Source: Superficieibacter sp. HKU1 (lineage in GTDB: Bacteria > Pseudomonadota > Gammaproteobacteria > Enterobacterales > Enterobacteriaceae). Taken from it: a stretch of DNA of 64,000 nt. Shown one piece after another: positions 8,883 through 17,463 of this stretch. Location: assembly GCF_029319185.1 (NCBI RefSeq), contig NZ_CP119754.1, positions 4,216,001-4,280,000 on the forward strand, written 5' to 3'. Position 1 is the stretch's first letter, and every line of letters begins with the position of its first letter. The notes under the pieces are model-generated. The model was not told where the DNA came from. It made no database searches and was given only the letters and a program-made list of their open reading frames with translations. Position numbers and translations under genes: made by a program.

Positions 8883-9461
8883 TCTTTTTTCCTTAAAAAT
8901 ATACGCCGGGTAACTTCCCGGAGGGCATAAGTTTAGGTAGTTAAGAAACACTTTGAAAGATTGCACAGTTTTTTTAGGAATAAATTTATATTCGCTTAAC
9001 GGATGTTATTTATAGCATAATATTGAAACAAATATCGTGATTTTAATTTAATATGTAATTAAGCACAGCTAACACGTCAAAGCATTTGCGATATGAATTA
9101 TATAAAAAAATAAAAGATGCATTTTTATTTATTAAAAATCATTACACCCAGCGGATACCTGCCATAGTGAGGATGGGAGAACGGTTATTTTTTAATGCAT
9201 TAATTTTCATGCAGTTACCATTCGGACAACGCTGAGGAAATGCAGCGGGCGAGGTGTGACGACCCGCTATTACGATCCTTAAAAATTAAGACACCATACC
9301 ATTATGAGAGAGGGTAATTCCGTACAACCAGGCAATAACCCTCATTAGAAAAGGTAATAAAACTGTAAAAATTAGTTTAATGAAACCACATTGAAGAAGC
9401 AGAAACCATAGCAAAAAAATTCATTTTAAAAATAGTATTCATGTTTTCTATTGAAAAAAAA

Positions 9462-9664
9462 TCCATGCACAGCATGGACTCTTGAGGTTGACAACAAACT
9501 TTTTTTGCTATTGTATTTGCCGGGTGGCGGCTTCGCTTTACCCAGCCTACCGCACAATATCAATGTGTTAGTGCAAATCCAGGCCGGTGCAAGCGCAGCG
9601 CCGCCGACGTGATCCCACGGTATAACGTTTGTCAACAGTCTCAAGCGTCCATGCACAGCATGGA
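9462..9664. repeat. Two copies of a 17-base hairpin flanking a REP region
   Basis: The same 17-base sequence, TCCATGC-ACA-GCATGGA, a perfect 7-base stem with a 3-base loop, occurs at 9462-9478 and 9648-9664. Next to the first copy stands CTTGAGGTTGACAACAAAC, and before the second an imperfect reverse complement (GTTTGTCAACAGTCTCAAG, 9628-9645). The pair together forms a roughly 200-base inverted unit around the REP sequence. It may be a mosaic intergenic repeat or the ends of a small non-autonomous element; no transposase is present. Confidence 0.6.
9517..9550. repeat. REP element downstream of glmM
   Basis: The sequence TTGCCGGGTGGCGGCTTCGC followed by TTTACCCAGCCTAC is a typical enterobacterial repetitive extragenic palindrome, GC-rich within AT-rich DNA, at the 3' side of glmM. 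Such elements commonly stabilise or end transcripts. Confidence 0.75.
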
Positions 9665-9714
9665 TGCTTATAAATACTCATCGAATGCAATAAATGCGTA
9701 TTGACATTAATGTG

Positions 9715-11052
9715 TCAGACAGCCTTCACCGCATCCGCAATGCGATGGGCAAACTCAGTCACCTGCGCTTCGTTCTCCCCTTCCACCATAACGCGAATGA
9801 GAGGTTCCGTACCCGATTTACGTAGCAGGACGCGTCCTCGATTGCCCAGCGCCGCCTCAACCTCCGCCAGCGCCGCTTTTACCGTCTCATGCTCAAGCGG
9901 ATCGCTGGCACCCGCGGTAAAACGAACGTTCACCAGGATCTGCGGGAACATTTTCATGCCGCTACACAGATCGTGCAGGCTCATATGGTTACGCACCATC
10001 GCCGCCACAACCTGTAGCCCTGCCACAATGCCGTCACCGGTGGTGGTTTTATCCAGCAGGATCACGTGGCCGGAGTTTTCCGCGCCAATACGCCAGCCTT
10101 TTTCCTGCATTTTTTCCAGTACGTAGCGGTCGCCCACTTTCGCGCGGGTAAACGGAATGCCAAGCTGTTTAAGCGCCAGCTCCAGCCCCATATTGCTCAT
10201 CAGCGTCCCGACGGCGCCGCCGCGAAGCTGGCCCTGACGCAGCGCTTCACGGGCGATGATATACATAATCTGGTCGCCATCAACGCGATTACCTTCATGG
10301 TCAACCATGATCACGCGGTCGCCGTCGCCATCAAAAGCGATACCGAGATGGGCCTTTTCCGCCAGCACGCGCGCTTGTAACGCGCGAACATCGGTGGCGC
10401 CCACTTTTTCGTTGATGTTCACGCCATCAGGCTCACATCCCATGGCGATCACTTTAGCGCCCAGTTCGCGGAAAACATTCGGCGCAATGTGATAAGTTGC
10501 GCCGTTGGCACAGTCGACGACAATTTTTAAATCATTGAGACTCAGTTCGTTCGGAAACGTCCCTTTGCAAAATTCGATATAGCGTCCGGCAGCATCTACA
10601 ATGCGGCTGGCTTTACCCAGTTCAGCCGAGTCTACGCAGGTGATCTCTTTCTCCATTTCCGCTTCAATAGCTTCTTCGACGTCGTCCGGTAGTTTGGTGC
10701 CGTCGATGGAAAAAAATTTGATGCCGTTATCGTAATAAGGGTTATGCGATGCAGAGATAACAATACCGGCTTCAGCGCGGAAAGTGCGCGTCAGGTACGC
10801 GACGGCGGGCGTTGGCATGGGGCCGGTGAACGAGGCTGAGAGTCCTGCGGCGGCAAGCCCTGCCTCCAGCGCCGATTCCAGCATATAGCCAGAAATACGG
10901 GTGTCTTTACCGATAATAATTTTACGCGAACCGTGGCGCGCAAGCACTTTGCCCGCGGCCCAGCCGAGCTTAAGCACAAAATCAGGGGTGATTGGTGCGT
11001 CGCCTACACGGCCACGGATCCCATCGGTACCAAAATATTTACGTTCACTCAT
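9715..11052 (-). CDS. glmM: Phosphoglucosamine mutase
   Basis: A 445-residue enzyme, the same length as in E. coli. It converts glucosamine-6-phosphate to glucosamine-1-phosphate, on the way to UDP-GlcNAc for peptidoglycan and LPS, in the cytoplasm. Visible motifs are the phosphoserine active site (GIVISASHNP), the metal-binding DGDGDR loop, and the C-terminal phosphate-binding RKSGTEPLIRVM. The start is ATG at 11050-11052, inside the end of folP: the folP stop TGA overlaps within ATGAGTGA, so the two genes are coupled. In E. coli the next gene is secG; here the pilus region follows instead. Confidence 0.97.
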   Translation of the reverse strand: MSERKYFGTDGIRGRVGDAPITPDFVLKLGWAAGKVLARHGSRKIIIGKDTRISGYMLESALEAGLAAAGLSASFTGPMPTPAVAYLTRTFRAEAGIVISASHNPYYDNGIKFFSIDGTKLPDDVEEAIEAEMEKEITCVDSAELGKASRIVDAAGRYIEFCKGTFPNELSLNDLKIVVDCANGATYHIAPNVFRELGAKVIAMGCEPDGVNINEKVGATDVRALQARVLAEKAHLGIAFDGDGDRVIMVDHEGNRVDGDQIMYIIAREALRQGQLRGGAVGTLMSNMGLELALKQLGIPFTRAKVGDRYVLEKMQEKGWRIGAENSGHVILLDKTTTGDGIVAGLQVVAAMVRNHMSLHDLCSGMKMFPQILVNVRFTAGASDPLEHETVKAALAEVEAALGNRGRVLLRKSGTEPLIRVMVEGENEAQVTEFAHRIADAVKAV

Positions 11053-11893
11053 AACGTCTGTTTTCCTTAGCTGATAATGTCGCTTCCACCACACGCATCG
11101 CGTCAACGGTCTCTTTTACATCATGTACGCGGATAATTTGTGCCCCCTGCATTGCTGCAATCACCGCACAGGCCAGACTACCGCTCAGTCGCTCAGAAGG
11201 CCCAGTATTCAGGAGCTGGCCTACCATCGATTTACGCGACATACCGACCAATAGCGGCAGACCAAAATGATGCAGTTCAGATAAACGTGCAAGAAGAGTG
11301 TAATTGTGTGTGAGATTTTTACCGAAACCAAAGCCCGGGTCGAGCAACAATTTCTCTTTTGCGATCCCTGCGGCTTCACAGCGGGCAATGTGCTCCACAA
11401 AGTAGCGATTAACGTCAGCAAAAACATCCTCGTAATACGGCGCATTCTGCATTGTCTTTGGTTGACCCTGCATATGCATCAGACAAACCGGCAGACCGGT
11501 CTCTGCCGCCGCTTCAAGCGCCCCCGGCTCGCTCAGGGAGCGGATGTCATTAATAATGTGAGCGCCCACTCTCGCCGCTTCACGGATCACTTCTGGTTTG
11601 GAGGTATCTACTGAGATCCACACTTCGAAACGCTGCGCGAGAGCTTCTACCACCGGGATCACACGGGTGAGTTCTTCCTCGACGCTTACGTCCGCCGCGC
11701 CAGGCCGCGTTGACTCTCCGCCAACATCGATAATCGTGGCCCCGGCATTAATCATCAAATTGGCATGTTTAACTGCCTCCACCAGCGAATTATGCGTGCC
11801 GCCATCCGAGAAAGAGTCAGGCGTAACGTTAAGAATGCCCATCACATGAGGCCAGGCCAGATCGAGCGTCGAGCCTTGCGCAACGAGTTTCAT
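11045..11893 (-). CDS. folP: Dihydropteroate synthase
   Basis: A 282-residue TIM-barrel enzyme that condenses p-aminobenzoate with dihydropterin pyrophosphate in folate synthesis; the sulfonamide target. Both signature stretches are present: GILNVTPDSFSDGG near the N-terminus and the GGESTRPGA loop, with the C-terminal RVHDV. The ATG at 11891-11893 follows an AGGAG and gives the E. coli length; the longer open frame upstream lies in the terminator. It is cotranscribed with glmM and follows ftsH in the same orientation. Confidence 0.97.
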   Translation of the reverse strand: MKLVAQGSTLDLAWPHVMGILNVTPDSFSDGGTHNSLVEAVKHANLMINAGATIIDVGGESTRPGAADVSVEEELTRVIPVVEALAQRFEVWISVDTSKPEVIREAARVGAHIINDIRSLSEPGALEAAAETGLPVCLMHMQGQPKTMQNAPYYEDVFADVNRYFVEHIARCEAAGIAKEKLLLDPGFGFGKNLTHNYTLLARLSELHHFGLPLLVGMSRKSMVGQLLNTGPSERLSGSLACAVIAAMQGAQIIRVHDVKETVDAMRVVEATLSAKENRRYE

Positions 11894-11931
11894 GAAAACT
11901 CCTGTTATTGTTTGTCTGCTTGCTGAAAAGA

Positions 11932-11961
11932 AAAAGCCCCGGAGCAATGCTTCGGGGCTTT
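11932..11961 (-). terminator. Terminator between ftsH and folP
   Basis: A stem AAAGCCCC(G) ... CGGGGCTTT around GAGCAATG, with A-rich and T-rich flanks on both sides, typical of a factor-independent terminator after ftsH that also works in the other direction. Confidence 0.75.
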
Positions 11962-12002
11962 AGAGTACTACAGTGGGCGACTTATTTGTCGCCCGAATGC
12001 GC

Positions 12003-13925
12003 TTACATGGTATTACCCGGGTTCGGCGTACGGGGTTCATCTACCGGACGCGGCGCGCGAGGCGTACCATTATTATCAGAATTACTGGAGCTACCGGCAT
12101 CTTCCCACCCGGCTGGCGGACGCACATCGCGGCGCGCCATCAGATCGTCAATCTGCGGTGCATCGATGGTCTCATATTTCATGAGCGCATCTTTCATCGA
12201 ATGCAGGATGTCCATATTGTCATTCAGAAGACGGCGAGCACGGTCGTAATTACGTTCAATCAGCGACTTCACTTCCTGGTCGATGATACGTGCCGTTTCA
12301 TCAGACATATGCTTCGCTTTCGCAACGCTACGGCCAAGGAATACTTCACCTTCTTCTTCTGCGTACAACAATGGACCCAGCTTCTCAGAGAAGCCCCACT
12401 GGGTAACCATGTTACGTGCCAGGTTGGTCGCGACTTTAATGTCGTTCGACGCACCGGTAGAAACATGTTCGACGCCGTAAATAATCTCTTCTGCCAGACG
12501 ACCGCCATACAGCGTGGAGATCTGACTTTCCAGTTTCTGACGGCTGGCGCTGATAGCGTCGCCTTCCGGCAGGAAGAACGTCACGCCCAGCGCACGGCCG
12601 CGCGGAATAATCGTCACTTTATGCACCGGATCGTGTTCCGGTACCAGGCGACCAATAATGGCGTGACCTGCTTCGTGATACGCGGTGGATTCTTTCTGCG
12701 CTTCTGTCATCACCATGGAGCGACGTTCCGCACCCATCATGATTTTGTCTTTCGCTTTTTCGAACTCAACCATGGAAACGACACGCTTGTTACCGCGAGC
12801 AGCAAACAGTGCCGCTTCGTTCACCAGGTTTGCCAAATCCGCACCGGAGAAACCCGGCGTACCGCGCGCGATGATTGCCGCGTCGATATCGGGTGCCAGC
12901 GGCACGCGACGCATATGCACTTTCAGGATCTGCTCACGGCCACGAACATCTGGCAGCCCTACTACAACCTGACGGTCGAAACGGCCTGGACGCAGCAGCG
13001 CAGGGTCCAGTACGTCCGGACGGTTAGTCGCGGCGATAACAATGATACCTTCGTTACCTTCAAAGCCATCCATCTCAACCAGCATCTGGTTCAGCGTTTG
13101 TTCACGTTCATCGTGACCACCGCCCAGACCTGCGCCACGCTGGCGACCGACGGCGTCGATTTCATCGATGAAGATAATGCACGGGGCCGCTTTCTTGGCC
13201 TGTTCGAACATGTCACGCACACGGGATGCACCGACACCGACGAACATTTCCACGAAGTCAGAACCGGAAATGGTAAAGAACGGTACCTTCGCTTCACCCG
13301 CAATAGCTTTCGCCAGCAGGGTTTTACCGGTACCCGGAGGACCGACCATCAGGACGCCTTTCGGGATCTTACCGCCCAGTTTCTGGAAGCGGCTCGGCTC
13401 ACGCAGGTATTCAACCAGCTCACCCACCTCTTCCTTCGCTTCGTCACAGCCCGCAACGTCAGCAAACGTGGTTTTGATCTGATCTTCCGTCAGCATGCGC
13501 GCTTTACTCTTACCGAACGACATGGCACCTTTGCCACCGCCGCCCTGCATCTGACGCATAAAGAAGATCCAGACCCCAATCAGCAGAAGCATCGGGAACC
13601 AGGAGATAAAGATAGAAGCCAGCAGGCTCGGCTCTTCAGGCGGTTCACCGACCACTTTCACATTTTTGGTCAGCAGGTTATCAAGCAGTTTAGGATCGTT
13701 AACCGGAATGTAGGTCGTATAACGGTTACTGTCTTTCTTGGTAACGTTGATTTCACGTCCGTTTATACGAGCTTCGCGAACCTGGTCCTGGTTGACCTCT
13801 TGCAGGAAGGTAGAGTAATCCACCTTATGTCCGTTAGACTCGCTGGGCCCAAAGCTCTGGAATACTGACATCAGCACAACGGCAATGACCAGCCAGAGAA
13901 TTAGGTTTTTCGCCATGTCACTCAA
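12003..13925 (-). CDS. ftsH: ATP-dependent membrane zinc metalloprotease FtsH, C-terminally short
   Basis: A hexameric inner-membrane AAA+ protease that degrades sigma-32, LpxC and damaged membrane proteins. Two membrane helices (about 8-27 and 100-122) flank a periplasmic domain. Walker A GPPGTGKT lies near residue 198, then the AAA second region of homology, then the zinc site HEAGH near 417. A TTG at 13923-13925 has AGAGGT seven bases upstream and gives 640 residues; starting at the ATG (13916, MAKN) gives 637. The protein ends ...NPGNTM followed by TAA, whereas E. coli continues SEQLGDK. The bases after the stop still read A-H-S-G-D-K-stop, so a recent nonsense change removed exactly seven residues (see findings). 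Cotranscribed with rlmE. Confidence 0.96.
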   Translation of the reverse strand: MSDMAKNLILWLVIAVVLMSVFQSFGPSESNGHKVDYSTFLQEVNQDQVREARINGREINVTKKDSNRYTTYIPVNDPKLLDNLLTKNVKVVGEPPEEPSLLASIFISWFPMLLLIGVWIFFMRQMQGGGGKGAMSFGKSKARMLTEDQIKTTFADVAGCDEAKEEVGELVEYLREPSRFQKLGGKIPKGVLMVGPPGTGKTLLAKAIAGEAKVPFFTISGSDFVEMFVGVGASRVRDMFEQAKKAAPCIIFIDEIDAVGRQRGAGLGGGHDEREQTLNQMLVEMDGFEGNEGIIVIAATNRPDVLDPALLRPGRFDRQVVVGLPDVRGREQILKVHMRRVPLAPDIDAAIIARGTPGFSGADLANLVNEAALFAARGNKRVVSMVEFEKAKDKIMMGAERRSMVMTEAQKESTAYHEAGHAIIGRLVPEHDPVHKVTIIPRGRALGVTFFLPEGDAISASRQKLESQISTLYGGRLAEEIIYGVEHVSTGASNDIKVATNLARNMVTQWGFSEKLGPLLYAEEEGEVFLGRSVAKAKHMSDETARIIDQEVKSLIERNYDRARRLLNDNMDILHSMKDALMKYETIDAPQIDDLMARRDVRPPAGWEDAGSSSNSDNNGTPRAPRPVDEPRTPNPGNTM

Positions 13926-14018
13926 GGGATTAACCTCTTATTACAACTGTGTTAAAAACAGCGTCAGGATACTCTATATCCAGCGTCTTTCAAACTTTCG
14001 CCTGAAATCAACCGGCTA

Positions 14019-14645
14019 TTACTTTCGCCCGGTCGCTACAATGTACACTTCGCGTGAACGTGCTCGCGAAGAGTCCGGCTTACGAACTTTCACTTTCGTA
14101 AACAGAGAACGAATTTCCCGAAGATACTCATCGAAACCTTCGCCCTGAAATACCTTCACTACAAAACCGCCGCCTGGCGCTAAGACGTCACGACACATCT
14201 GTAACGCCAGTTCTACCAGATACATTGAGCGTGGGATATCTACTGCAGGTGTCCCGCTCATGTTTGGTGCCATATCGGACATGACTACCTGAACCTTTTC
14301 GTCACCGACACGTTCCAGTAACGCCTTCACTACAAGTTCATCACGAAAATCGCCCTGAAGGAAGTCCACACCAACGATAGGATCCATAGGTAAAAGATCG
14401 CAAGCAATGATGCGGCCTTTGCCACCAATTTGGGTGACCACATACTGTGACCAGCCTCCCGGGGCAGCACCGAGATCGACTACCGTCATTCCCGGCTTAA
14501 AAAGTTTGTCACTTTGCTGTATTTCATCAAGTTTAAACCAGGCACGGGAACGTAACCCCTTTTTCTGTGCCTGTTGAACATATTTATCGCTAAAGTGTTC
14601 ATGAAGCCAGCGACTTGAGCTGGCAGAACGCTTTTTACCTGTCAT
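14019..14645 (-). CDS. rlmE: 23S rRNA 2'-O-methyltransferase (Um2552)
   Basis: A 208-residue RrmJ/FtsJ-family methyltransferase that modifies U2552 in the A-loop of 23S rRNA on the 50S subunit. The SAM-binding motif VVDLGAAPGGWSQY is clear, as are the DMAPNMSG segment and the catalytic Lys-Asp-Lys-Glu type residues (including VVKVFQGEGF). It lies 93 bases upstream of ftsH in the same orientation, the conserved enterobacterial heat-shock operon. It is divergent from yhbY. Confidence 0.96.
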   Translation of the reverse strand: MTGKKRSASSSRWLHEHFSDKYVQQAQKKGLRSRAWFKLDEIQQSDKLFKPGMTVVDLGAAPGGWSQYVVTQIGGKGRIIACDLLPMDPIVGVDFLQGDFRDELVVKALLERVGDEKVQVVMSDMAPNMSGTPAVDIPRSMYLVELALQMCRDVLAPGGGFVVKVFQGEGFDEYLREIRSLFTKVKVRKPDSSRARSREVYIVATGRK

Positions 14646-14771
14646 TTAACATTCCCGTTGGGAGAGCTCATCGTAGCCTGAAGCGTAAATTTCTACGCTG
14701 CAATTTGGCGATATATGGGAGATGGCGGTAGAATGACCCGTTTTCAATCCCAACGTAAGTAAAAATATACG

Positions 14772-15065
14772 ATGAATCTTAGTACTAAACAAAAACAGCA
14801 CCTCAAAGGTCTGGCGCATCCGCTCAAGCCCGTCGTTCAGCTTGGCAACAATGGTTTGACCGAAGGGGTACTGGCCGAGATTGAACAAGCGTTAGAGCAC
14901 CACGAACTGATTAAGGTGAAGATCGCATCGGAAGATCGCGAAACGAAAAACCTGATCGTGGACGCTATCGTGCGCGAAACCCGTGCCTGTAATGTACAGG
15001 TCATCGGTAAAACGCTGGTACTCTATCGCCCGACCGCAGAGCGTAAAATCTCGCTGCCTCGTTAA
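14772..15065 (+). CDS. yhbY: CRM-domain RNA-binding protein YhbY
   Basis: A 97-residue single CRM-domain protein, the same size as in E. coli, that associates with pre-50S ribosomal particles. It shows the family sequence KGLAHPLKPVVQLGNNGLTEGVL with the GxxG-like loop (LGNNGLT) and a basic surface. It is divergent from rlmE and is followed by a strong terminator. Confidence 0.94.
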   Translation: MNLSTKQKQHLKGLAHPLKPVVQLGNNGLTEGVLAEIEQALEHHELIKVKIASEDRETKNLIVDAIVRETRACNVQVIGKTLVLYRPTAERKISLPR

Positions 15066-15151
15066 TAGTATCCTGATTTAGGCACAATTTCTGTGTAAAA
15101 CGAGGGATTTAACGGGTAGACGAGCAAAATGCCATGCTCTTCACGTTGATA

Positions 15152-15175
15152 AAAGGCCGCTATGCGGCCTTTTTC
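15152..15175 (+). terminator. Terminator downstream of yhbY
   Basis: The stem AAAGGCCGC-TAT-GCGGCCTTT, followed by a T-rich run on the plus strand, ends the yhbY transcript and may also end greA on the other strand. Confidence 0.85.
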
Positions 15176-15217
15176 TTATCTTTACAATACGTCAACATAC
15201 AGATGTTGATAGCGCGC

Positions 15218-15694
15218 TTAAAGATATTCTACGTTGAGAATTTCGAATTCGACTTCGCCGCCCGGCGTATGGATGACCACGACATCATCCTGCTCTTTGC
15301 CCACCAGACCACGAGCAATCGGCGAATTCACTGAAATCAGATTTTGCTTAAAATCAGCTTCGTCATCGCCTACGATTCGATAAGTCAGTTCTTCATCGCT
15401 ATCGAGGTTCAGAACCGTCACCGTGGCGCCAAAGATCACCCGGCCATTGTTAGGAATTTTAGTAATATCGATAACCTGCGCATTAGACAGTTTAGCTTCG
15501 ATATCTTTGATACGGCCTTCACAGAAGCCCTGTTGCTCACGCGCCGCGTGGTACTCTGCGTTCTCTTTCAAATCGCCGTGTTCACGCGCGTCGGCAATCG
15601 CCGCGATAATCTCAGGACGGCGGACAGACTTCAGGAAATCCAGTTCTTCGCGCAGTTTTTCTGCGCCTCGTAAGGTCATCGGAATAGCTTGCAT
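15218..15694 (-). CDS. greA: Transcription elongation factor GreA
   Basis: A 158-residue factor that enters the RNA polymerase secondary channel and stimulates cleavage of backtracked transcripts. An N-terminal coiled coil (1-76) carries the acidic tip, followed by a globular FKBP-like C-terminal domain with VNSPIARGLVGKEQDD. Length equals E. coli. It is divergent from dacB. Its leader contains a sigma-E-type promoter and an internal terminator, described separately. Confidence 0.97.
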   Translation of the reverse strand: MQAIPMTLRGAEKLREELDFLKSVRRPEIIAAIADAREHGDLKENAEYHAAREQQGFCEGRIKDIEAKLSNAQVIDITKIPNNGRVIFGATVTVLNLDSDEELTYRIVGDDEADFKQNLISVNSPIARGLVGKEQDDVVVIHTPGGEVEFEILNVEYL

Positions 15695-15771
15695 TATTAT
15701 ACCTCTTCATCGTTCCTTCAGGAGACCGCAAACCGCCGTCTCCTCTTGCCCGGCCTCATGACTGCGGGGCA

Positions 15772-15813
15772 GAAGCAAAAGAAAACTGACCCGGAAACAA
15801 AGTTCCAGGTCAG
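15772..15813 (-). ncRNA. greA leader terminator (GraL-type short RNA end)
   Basis: In the greA 5' leader, minus strand, the stem CTGACCTGGAA ... TTCCGGGTCAG (15786-15813; one G-U pair) is followed by TTTTCTTTTGC. This is a factor-independent terminator placed before the greA start codon. In E. coli premature termination in this leader yields the small RNA GraL; conservation of the hairpin suggests the same here. The exact 5' end cannot be seen. Confidence 0.6.
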
Positions 15814-15827
15814 CAGCAATTTTTCAA

Positions 15828-15854
15828 TTTGATAGTCATTTTACCCTGAAGTTC
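15828..15854 (-). promoter_or_regulatory. Candidate sigma-E promoter of greA
   Basis: On the minus strand, GAACTT (15849-15854) and TCAAA (15828-15832) are separated by 16 bases, matching the RpoE consensus spacing. E. coli greA is known to have a sigma-E promoter besides a sigma-70 one. It lies just upstream of the leader terminator. Confidence 0.55.
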
Positions 15855-15931
15855 ACTATGGGTCATCGTTTACTTTGCAGGGTGTTGCACCGTAGTATGA
15901 CGGCTTGTTTCCAGGTTGTTAGCGCGAGATT

Positions 15932-17365
<1,434 letters not shown>

Positions 17366-17463
17366 TTATCAGCATGTTATTGAAGGCATGCAACCGGGAC
17401 GCCAGCACATTGATTAAGGATAAATATGTTGGCTCCCGGCAATCTTCATTTTTTTAGCGATTT

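Larger units (their letters stand above)
8883..9714. other. Gene-free AT-rich stretch upstream of pilus operon
   Basis: About 830 bases without a credible gene between cfcA and glmM. The first 500 bases are AT-rich with several A/T runs, typical of H-NS-bound promoter regions of acquired virulence genes, and must hold the cfcA promoter; I cannot place its boxes reliably. A short inverted repeat, GCGGG ... CCCGC, lies near 9247-9268. The last 250 bases hold a REP element and two copies of a 17-base palindrome. In E. coli this side of glmM carries secG and a leucine tRNA; neither is seen here. Confidence 0.7.

Noticed and set aside
8990..9040. TATAAA-like boxes upstream of cfcA as a defined promoter
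   Set aside because: Several AT-rich candidates but none with a -35 at suitable spacing; cannot choose one.
9665..9714. Search for the leucine tRNA and secG next to glmM
   Set aside because: No cloverleaf and no secG-like frame is present between 8883 and 9714.
11973..13868. A 631-codon frame on the plus strand
   Set aside because: It lies entirely opposite ftsH and mirrors its codon bias; no recognisable domains.
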